Source: Seison nebaliae (lineage: Eukaryota > Rotifera > Pararotatoria > Seisonacea > Seisonidae). From it: DNA of 30,679 nt. The notes below the pieces were generated by a model. That model did not search any database and was not told where the DNA came from. It saw only the letters and a list, made by a program, of their open reading frames with translations. Positions 11,014 through 19,987 of the stretch are shown one piece after another (positions within the stretch are counted from its first letter, which is position 1; each line of letters opens with the position of its first letter). The DNA is taken from the NCBI GenBank assembly GCA_023231475.1, contig JALJEE010002994.1, positions 1 to 30,679 of the forward strand, written 5' to 3'. The position numbers and the translations under genes were made by a program.

Positions 11014-13025
11014 TCAATTCGCTTCCAGATCGCTGTTGATGAAGGAATCTGGCGATTCCGATGGTTGTGGTAAGACTTCCATTTGAAGGAATCGATGATA
11101 TGAAGAACATTTCCAATAAGCGCAAAATTCACGTCGAATCAATAAATAAATGGCAGTTATTATCCAACAAATTGGTATGATATAAACTAATGCCGGTTGG
11201 CCAGATTGAGTTTTGAATAAAACGAAGAAACAAATCAACATGGCTGTAACATATCCTGAAAATAAATGGATATAATCGAATCATCTTTGAGAATTATTAC
11301 AAACTAACCGAAAACATTTAAAATAAATAAAATTGATAATTTCCTTTTATTAATAAAATCCCAGACGAAAGATGATGATATCATAATTCCTTTAAATTAA
11401 TTTAATTAATTAATTAATTGAAAATTTTAGGAATCTAAATAACCAGGTAGAATGACATCTCCAAATCCGAGAAGGATGTCACTTGACGAAAGACAAATTT
11501 TATTCTTTCCAAACTTCGGAATTCTGAATAGAATTGGCAACTGAAAATCGGAATAATTTCTGACTTAAAATCAAATTTAAATTTAACAAATTCCATTTGT
11601 TCTCCTTCTTTGGCGGGGGGACCTAATGCCATCGTTTCCATAACACTCACACCATCTTTAGTGAAATATCTGGTAATGTAGACCATGAACATGTCGTAAA
11701 TAAAGAACAACCAGACAACTATAGTGACATACTAATAAAATTGGAATTTACTACTAAATTTATTTGAAAGAACTTTAAAACTCTTGACATTTAATGTGGA
11801 TAGAATGTGTGCCAATAAGAAAATACTGAGAATTGTGTGTGGTATTTTCCCGATACTATTAAACAATTGAATGAATATTATAATTTCAAAATATTCTAAC
11901 TCGTCATGTCGGAATATCAGATAGAAGACAGATAATGAATAACATAAAATGAGAATGAAAATATCCACAATTCCCAATTGGGCACACCACAACTGATATT
12001 TCTTTCGTCTAACAAAATTTATAAATTCAAAATAGTAAAAAAAACATTTCAACAATTTTAACTTGATACAAATTCCCCAAGTTTTCATAAAAAATTTGAT
12101 ACCTAAATACATCGCTATCGGACTACCAATGGTAAAAATGATAATGAATACCCAAACTATTCCGAAAAACATCAGAAAGAAAAAAGGAAAAGACAAACCT
12201 GCAATTCGATAGAAGAAGAAAAGACCAAGAATAGCAACGACGAGAATTAAGAGAACGAAGACGTCTAATGTGATTCGACATTTGACCGGCAATAATTCCA
12301 TTTGTGTAAGAAGATTTCTTCGAAATAAATTATCGTTTGCGGGACCAGTCTGTTCCCGTAAATTTACTAATTCTGCATTAATTTTCCTGAAAAATAATTG
12401 GAATGTGAATTTGAATAATCGTTTCTAACAATTCGTTTCCAATTAGACCTCTTTGCCAATAACAACCAAAAATTAAAGTGATCGTTGCAATCGCCATTAT
12501 GAGAATCATTCCAGGATCGAATTCTGGTTCCATCTCGAAAATTTCACCTTTTACTAACAAGTTCGAATAATCTCTCGTTTTCTCAGTTATCGTTTTGGCT
12601 GAATAATTACTGAGAAATAATATGGGCAAACTGGAGGAAGTGTCATTCATTTTGAATTTACGATTTATGTCGATCAACATCAACAATCGAATAGTGGAAC
12701 CATAACTGTCTTCCATCGAACTGATCATGTTGGAATATGTACAATTATTGGAATATAACAACAAAGTTTTCGATTTATCAGGTAAAGATGGAAATGTGAG
12801 ATTGGAACAAGCGTCGATTGGTCGAATATCGAAATAATATCCGAAATTCGTTTCATTCTTTATGAAATTACTATTTCTCGTTAATCGACGACAAAAATCT
12901 TTCTTGAAAATGGGAAGATTTGTCTTCTCGTCCCAGAAGTTCCATTTGAGAACGTCGACCACTCGACTACATCGGATGTCAGGTAGAACGAGGAAGAGAA
13001 GGAAGATGCTCGGAATCAAATTCAT
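11014..13025 (-). CDS. SPPL2: SPPL2-like signal peptide peptidase, copy 4 (canonical catalytic motifs), 543 aa
   Basis: Nine exons: 13025-12430, 12386-12199, 12156-12063, 12008-11901, 11855-11774, 11731-11588, 11540-11444, 11389-11309, 11255-11014. All three diagnostic motifs are present: YD in FIYDMFMVYITRYFTKDG (D369), GFGD in LLGFGDVILPG (D432) and QPAL in SGQPALVYIIP (483-486). This is therefore the copy expected to be an active intramembrane protease of the endosomal/lysosomal or Golgi membrane. The N-terminus has a signal peptide (MNLIPSIFLLFLVLPDIRCS) and a lumenal domain with several Asn-X-Ser/Thr sites. Its protease-associated box is degenerate (LLYSNNCTYSNMI). It lacks the basic linker and the SEG/TYDEY tail of copies 1-3, ending instead in a serine/proline/acidic tail. 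Introns 11443-11390 and 11308-11256 have no counterpart in the other copies. The symbol denotes the subfamily, not a proven orthologue. Confidence 0.93.
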
Positions 13026-13742
13026 AAGACAAACGGAAATTTCATTCGTTTGTTTATTTATCCAACCTCTTTATTTATTAATTGAGGAAGGCTTAAATAC
13101 AACTCAACAATCCCATCTACTCTTCATATCAATTCATTTATTTATTCATCGTTATACTTCAGTTCACATAAATCAACTTCGATATTATATCGTTCTTCTA
13201 TTGATTAATGAATCATATCACTCTCCCCTAATAAATTGGAGAATAAATATATATTTCTTTATTGTCCATTAAATTTTTTTTAGGACAATTTGTCTATTTG
13301 TCACTATTTATTCAAGTCATTTCCAACTTCTTTTTTGCTAATAAGCATTTTCTTTTTTCGCTGAACTCTATTCCTTACATATAGCTCCAATATGTTGAAT
13401 TCCCGGTTCAATTCACAATATTAAATTTAGTTAGATTAAATAAATTCTTATTTGAATATCGGTGAACAAGTGCGGAAATTAGAGATTAATTAATAAGACT
13501 AGCATAACTGCAAATATAAATAAAAATATCATTGACATGAGTTTTCACGCTGAAACCTTATAAATTTATAGTTTTCTACATAATTATCAACAAAAAATTT
13601 TTAATATTTTTCTCAATAATCAAATTTATTTTTCTTTATTATAAGTGTAAATCTCTATAGGATAATTGATAAATAAAAAATAAAAAGTTACGACTATGGT
13701 CATTGGAAATTAGTTTACGACATCTTGGTATATGATTTTTGA
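13026..13742. other. Intergenic DNA upstream of the SPPL2-like array
   Basis: AT-rich sequence with no supportable gene. The minus-strand promoter of copy 4 must lie near 13026-13150, but I find no TCAGT initiator on that strand close to the ATG. Confidence 0.4.
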
Positions 13743-13841
13743 GATAAATAGGGGATAAATTAAGGATAAATAGAAGATAAATTAAGGATAAATAGAGGAT
13801 AAATTAAGAATAAATAGAGGATAAATTAAGAATAAATAGAG
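13743..13841. repeat. Tandem repeat, 22-bp unit made of two 11-bp halves
   Basis: Nine 11-bp half units alternate between GATAAATAGRG-like and GATAAATTAAG (99 bp, 4.5 copies of 22 bp). Two of the GATAAATAGAG halves start AATAAA instead of GATAAA. It directly follows the 3' side (minus strand) of the retroelement relic at 13842-14170, so it may be the repetitive tail of that element. Confidence 0.8.
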
Positions 13842-14170
13842 AAACAACCGGATAGGCTTCCAAAGAACGTAATATGAACAGAAAAACGACAATGAATACT
13901 TAAGTGGTAGCAGGTCGTTGAAGGATGGGGTAGGAAATTCGAAAGCATCTAACTTCTCCAGTAGAGAAAGATATCGCTTAGCCTACAAAATCGGAAATGG
14001 AGGAAGATCGACAATGGAGAACATAAAGGCTCTTGAAAAGAAACGTTTGCATCCTAAAAGATTTCGAATATATCGATTATATGATCCGTCTAACGCGTAC
14101 ATTGATTTCATTGAGAACGAAATAACAGCCTGTAAGCCATACAAATCGCAGCAGAACGTGTAAAATAACT
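13743..14170 (-). mobile_element. Decayed LINE-type reverse transcriptase relic with in-frame stop
   Basis: On the minus strand, the frame from about 14165 reads LYGLQAVISFSMKSMYALDG, then SYNRYIRNLLGC and AFMFSIVDLPPFPIL. This matches, box by box, FYGLAASL / LDRTYNRTIRILLGC / FMFSISELKPL of the fragment at 5810-6385. A stop codon (13985-13983) follows, but the same frame continues past it with RYLSLLEKLDAFEFPTPSFN. That again matches the other fragment (WYVKLLESVASSDFPIPSFN). The stop is therefore a nonsense mutation in a relic, not the end of a protein. Similarity fades toward the tandem repeat at 13743-13841. Upstream of the YG box there is no alignable sequence, so it is 5' truncated or eroded. 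Confidence 0.68.
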
Positions 14171-14270
14171 TCAGTTTTAGAGAAATCAAAAAACATTTAC
14201 AGCGATGATTTATAAAATGAAAAGTTCTGATGAACTTGCATCTAATATAATCAACGATTAGCAACAATCA

Positions 14271-14298
14271 AATAAGCATAATAATTGTTATGCTTATT
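14271..14298. repeat. Inverted repeat, 11-bp arms
   Basis: AATAAGCATAA (14271-14281) and its perfect complement TTATGCTTATT (14288-14298) are separated by 6 bases. It lies about 100 bp outside the 5' side of the retroelement relic. No known function. Confidence 0.6.
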
Positions 14299-15134
14299 AT
14301 TATTAGACATTAATTACTGTGAAAAAGATAAAAGATTTCGAGAAAATGAAAATTTTGGATTATTATTTCAGGATGAATTCGATTTTTATTTAATGCTCAT
14401 ATAACCTCCACTACCGAACAATTTCTCTTTCTCTTTCTAATAGTTATAATCTCAAGAAAAATAGATTTAAAATGCGTTCTCAAAATTTTTGCTATTTTTT
14501 AGATTCCAAAAACGCATTTTATGTTATTAAATTTAAAGAAAAACAAAAAGTAAAATCTTGGGTTTTTAACATGAAAACTTTTATAAAAGTTTAATAATAA
14601 AAGTATTAGTACTTGAACGGTATTTGAACCAGATCATATAAAAACGGATGGAAGTATAAAAAAATTAAAAATAATAAACTGATTACCATGGAATTCTTTC
14701 ATTGACAAAAGATCATTCCTGATTCTATCTACAAACAATAGTGGAACTAACAAGTAAGACTGTGGAAAAAAAAGAAGTATTTGTTTCAAAGAAAATGTTA
14801 AAGATATGTGTAGTAATTGTAAGCCATAAATTAAAGCAAATCACAATACTGCATGAGAGAAAGTTTGTTTTGTCATGATTGCTATGTTGTGGATAAGACT
14901 TATACTGATATAGAACGAGATATAGGAGAATTGTTTTAACAAGAAGAATTTAAGAAGAATATTTATTTAAGAAAAAATCTAAAAAGATCCAAGTTCCTTC
15001 GTTAGCTTATTTAGTTAGGACGACATTAAAATGATTCATAAAATTTTCGTCTTTGTCAAGAATTTGGCTTCTCTATAGTCTCAAGCAAATTTTTTAGAAG
15101 AATTTTCCTGAGAAATCATATTTGTTTACAAGTG
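14299..15134. other. Intergenic DNA upstream of the CAND1-like gene
   Basis: No gene seen. A second inverted repeat lies here: TAAAATGCGTT (14468-14478) pairs with AACGCATTTTA (14511-14521), 11-bp arms with a 32-base loop. I find no clear TATA box or TCAGT initiator ahead of the ATG at 15135. Confidence 0.45.
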
Positions 15135-18100
15135 ATGGATATACTTCATTTTAAGAGTCAGTTGCAGAATTTGGATAAGGATTATCGATATATGGCATTG
15201 AATGATTATTTGAATGCGATCGAAATCAATTCCGTTAATTTCAATCATGTCAATGAATATGAGTTGTATGATTGCATCTTTCCCCATCTGATTGAGAAGA
15301 ATGCAGAAATTCAACATATCACTGGGAAGTTGATAATAGCTTTAACGTTGAGAACGAAATCGATCCGGAATATTTTAGATCGAATTTTAATGATTATTCG
15401 GAAAGATTCGAATGATTCAACTTTGTTGTTATTGAAGAATATAATAAAACTATCGAAATTATCAAATGGAATTAATGACGATGATAATTCATCGATAATT
15501 CTGATTAATTTAGAAGATTCTCGTCATTTATGGAAATCAATTTTGATTCTTTTTATGAATGAAGATCGATCGGATCGTGTGGAATTATTGGAAATTTTTG
15601 GATTATTTTTACAGAAATTTGGGAAATTTATCACCGACAAAGACAGACAAGCCATTTTCAGTTTCTTTATGGAATCGATCGAAAATGATGATTCGTCTCT
15701 TTGTCAAAAGAGATTAACGAAATTGTATTCGATTTTCCTTTCGAATCTTCCCGAAAATTCTTGTGATTATTATGTGAACGAATTATTCATAATGACTTGT
15801 GTGGAAAATGAGTCGTCGAGGAAATTATCATTAAAACGATTAATCAATATTTTATTGACATCATTACGATATTGTGGAGAATCGATGTCGACAACTCTCC
15901 CCAAATTGACGGATTTGATCGATGAATTAAATGACCATTCTCTCATTAGTGAGAAATTGATGTTAATTGAATTGATGGGATGTTATTGTCGAAATTGTGA
16001 TAATAAATATCGAGTGAAATTTATATATGAATCATTAAAATATTTAAATGATAATTTGACGATAAAGGAAATTGGAATAATTGAGAAAAAACAATCAATC
16101 AATGACGATGATGGTGAACGATATCTCATCAATCTTCAAACAACAAAAGATCAGCAAATGGATGGAGATAAACAAATCGATGGAAATATGGATGATGATG
16201 ATGAGAATGATGATGATGAAGATGATGAAGATGATGAAAATTATGATTTATATTGTGCGTTGTCTGATGACGATATTAGTGATGTCAATACAAGACTTAT
16301 AGCACAGAAAGCGTTAGAGAAGAATTTAATTGGAATTCTTTTGAGTAAAAATAATAAAATTACTGACATGAAATTTTATGAGAGAATTATAGAAAATCTT
16401 ATCGTCGCTATTAACAATGAAGACGATTATGACGTTCTAAAACAATCGTTGAGAACATCGACAATTTTGTTGACACTTTTGAAAAATTTGAATTTGGATA
16501 ATCTAATTATTCGATTGGAATGGTCATTTCAGAAACATTTAAAAAGAAAAAAAAACAAAAATTATAAGAAAGTGATGATTCCATTCATCGAATCATATCT
16601 CATACATGTCCAATATTTCATCGCCATATTTCCCCAATTGACGGATGAATTATTCACTAAATATTTCCTCCAAATGATCTATATCAATTTCGTCTATTCC
16701 AACGAATTATTTCCTTTATCTTCCACCGTCTACTCTTTCTTCATTATGAGAAATAATCGATTCACATCTACAACTGAATTATTTCGATCGATTCTATTCA
16801 ATATCGATCAGAAACAAAATCATTTTTTGCATGGTCTAAATAAATTCATGCTCCCATATCTACAATGTCAACATAACATCACTTCGTCAGTTCTATTGGA
16901 AATTATTCAATATTATCTCTATCGATTACAATCCATCACTCAACAATTGAGTGTTGATGAAACTTCTAGAACTTTCATCGTATTGTTAGTAATATTTAAT
17001 TCTAATATCATAAATTATGATATTTTCTTCCAATCATACCTAATCTAGATCGTTGTCATTAAAAAAGTTTTTTGATAAAACTGAAAAAAATGATTCGTCT
17101 ATGATTCTTCAACAACTTCAATCATCTTTCCAACAATTCCTCACTACGGACGATACCGTTATTCACTCAATGAATTCCATCAATTACATTTTATCTGTTA
17201 GTTTCTTTCCTAAAGTTTTCCACAATTTCTTTCTAAAGTTTTTTTTTGTGATTTTTTTTTGGAGTGTTTATGTAAAATCTCAAATTTTTCAAATTAATAA
17301 TTTCATTGTCTTTAATTGAAACAGTTTCCCGATTGTGAATGTTTATGGATTAATAAGGAGATTATCGATATTATTTATCGTCTCTCCATCCAATCATTCA
17401 AACAATCATATCGGTCATTGAGAAGAAAATATTTGATGTTCTTCTCCAATTTTCCGAGTTGGCGGTTTTTTAAAATTTTCTCGAATTTAATTTTTTTAAT
17501 TTTAGCCAAAATTGAAATTAATGAGCCACCGAAAGAGTTCCTCTCTTATTTCTTTAAACTCATCCAATGTGGTGACGTCGCATTGTCGGAGATGTGTTTC
17601 AAAATCATTTTGAATCATCCCAATTGGTTGAAATTATTGGACGACGACATGAGAGAAGAACATTTGAAGAACTTAACTAAATTTTTATTGGAATCGACGA
17701 AACATGATTCGACTATCAACTATCTGAAAAATTATGGTCGTCTATTGGGGAAGAATTTCACGAAATCATTTTTTAATAATTTCGTCATCATTCTTCTTCC
17801 CATTATCGATTTAAAGAAAGATATTAGTAAAAATATGGAAATCTATTCAAAGAATCAATCTGATTATTGGATGTCAAACAATCAGACAAATTTCTATAAT
17901 TTCGCTACTTTTCTCGGAATCTATTTGGCGAGTGGTGAGAATGTATTGATAGAGGATTATATGAAAATAAATTTCTTTAAAATATTTCAAAAGAATTTAG
18001 ACGAGATTAACAAAATTCTTCAACGAAAACATTCAACACCGTCGCCATGGTTACAGATGATCGAAGTGATTTTCACTTTAATGATCAGTGAATATTTGGC

Positions 18101-19580
18101 GAATGTCAAAGGGAAATTATCGACGTATGATGAAGAATTGATGCAATTAATTGAAGTTATTTCGTTGAGGAAAATGAATGAATCACCAGAACAGAAATTT
18201 AATTCATTCCATCTTTATTCCTCATTATTCCATCATCAAAATAGTTCACAATTGAAAAGTATTTTTCAAAAAATTATTAAGAATGAGAATAATTTGAAAA
18301 TTCTTTATTTAAGTTCAATCAAGATATTTTTGAACAAACTAGTCAAATCATCAGAAGAGATATTAAAGAATGAAAATTTGATGGAGAATATCAAAACGAT
18401 TTCCACTCAACTAATTTCACTTCTCATTAATTTGAAGAATGATGAACTATTGGAAGATCAAACATTAAGAAATTTGTTAAGTGAATGCTTCACCTTTTCT
18501 TGTATGTTGAATAAGAGAAATGTGAATGTTTATTCTCTTTTGGAATTATTTCGAGAGATTCATTCAAATCCCTTCAAATTAACAATTCTTATTTACTCAC
18601 TCAAATTAATTTTCAGTCAACATGATATTCAAATGGATTTCTCACCTTCCGATTTCCTTCCCGTTTTCAATGAATTATTATCAGCTCCAATTGATGTGAA
18701 CAATTTGTTGTTTAAAGAAACGATTTTCGAGACATTATCAATCGTCGATTTCTCCCACATCCCAATGGACGAAGAGAAAATTGCTAATTTCGAGAATCAT
18801 ATCATTCAACATATCATTTACAAAGTTAAATTTCTTTTTGAAGAAAATTATTCTTTAATTTAATTTTTATCATTTTCTTCCACGTTCCTTCATTATTAAT
18901 AGGAAGAATTTGTTCGGAGAATCGAAATGGGATCTGCATTTACTATCGTAATTGATAATGGATTAAATTTGAGAAAAGTTCGAAATATTTTTCAAAATTA
19001 TATTCATAAATTATTTATCATTTTAGAGTGCATACAATTTCTATTTGAATTTATTAAATTCTTTCTCGGAAATGATGATATTTAATAAATTCCATAACGA
19101 AATTTTCAAGAAAGCTTTAGCGGATGTTGGTGATGTTCAATTTATTCTTCATTCAATCTTCTTACGATTAATTGTATTGTGGCCAACGAAAATTTACGAG
19201 TTTTTACATTTTTTTATTTGAAATTATTTATATTTTAATTTTGAAGACATCAAAAAATGTTGTGTGAGAGAATGAGCAAGGCGATTGATGGAAATAAAGA
19301 TACGTCAAATGCAGTTCATGGCAGAAATAAGGAATTGAAAATGAGTCTATCGTTCCTCGAACAAGAAATGAAGAAGATCGACATAAAACAATTAGAGATG
19401 GACAAGGAATTAAACACAATAATTCCCCCAGTTAAATCGAGAGGAAATAAATTTATTGACGGATATCAACAAGAATTTTATATGTGGACGAAAGAAATGA
19501 TCTTGAAAATTCCTTCTTCTTCCTTCGAATTTATTCAATTCGATCCCTTTAATAATTCAATCAATTTATTCGATTTTTGA
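15135..19580 (+). CDS. CAND1: Divergent CAND1 (cullin-associated NEDD8-dissociated protein 1)
   Basis: CAND1 is a HEAT-repeat solenoid that binds unneddylated cullin-RBX1 and exchanges substrate receptors of SCF ubiquitin ligases. Exons: 15135-16984, 17049-17196, 17325-17457, 17506-18824, 18903-18977, 19027-19199, 19247-19580, giving about 1343 aa against roughly 1230 in vertebrates. The 48-nt intron 17458-17505 is in frame and less certain; without it the protein has 1359 aa. Three regions match the family in order. Near the N-terminus is DKDYRYMALNDYL (family DKDFRFMATNDL). Around residues 350-375 there is a run of aspartates and glutamates, as in the family's acidic loop. At the C-terminus, RRIEMGSAFTIVIDNGLNLRK matches family VEMGPFKHTVDDGLDIRK, and the next exon continues the match. 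Elsewhere similarity is weak, which is unusual for such a conserved protein. I chose the ATG at 15135 because it gives the family N-terminus. Confidence 0.9.
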
Positions 19581-19987
19581 TTAACTTCATTGCCATTCAA
19601 AATTTCATTTTACTTCTCAATTAGACTATATTTAAACTTTAATTAAAGAAATTCAAAAAAAATGAAATTTTATTTTTCGGTTAATCCTGTTTCACTTTTT
19701 CATGATATTTCTTCATATTTAGATTATAAAGTTTTTCATTATCGTCGACTTTTCCAATTTCACATTTTATTATTATAACCAATCTCTTAATATGTATATT
19801 ATCCGGGGGGAAATTGATAAAAAAAATAATATTTCTGAAATAAAACTTGAAATTTGAATTTTATATTGGAAAATAAACATATAAAATTTCGTCTAAATAA
19901 ATATATTTCTTCAGAAATTGAGCTAGGTCGCAAGATGGTATTATTTATGATAAAATTTTCTCCATAACATTCCTTCGTACAGGTTAA
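19581..19987. other. Intergenic DNA between the CAND1-like and SMPD4-like genes
   Basis: No gene, repeat or clear promoter seen. It contains an isolated CCGGGGGG string near 19803-19810 in otherwise AT-rich DNA. Confidence 0.4.

Noticed and set aside
11732-12301. Continuous open frame in copy 4 taken as one exon
   Set aside because: Alignment to the other copies places in-frame introns at 12198-12157, 12062-12009, 11900-11856 and 11773-11732, all with GTT donors.
13918-14163. Plus-strand open frame of 81 codons
   Set aside because: It is the complement of the reverse transcriptase relic, which has clear protein similarity on the minus strand.
17053-17319. Separate small gene between two long frames
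   Set aside because: It is an internal CAND1 exon (17049-17196) plus intron read-through; both neighbouring introns have GTTAGT donors and matching phases.
17465-17505. 41-nt intron in CAND1 with donor at 17465
   Set aside because: Removing it causes an immediate stop. A donor at 17458 gives a 48-nt in-frame intron instead.
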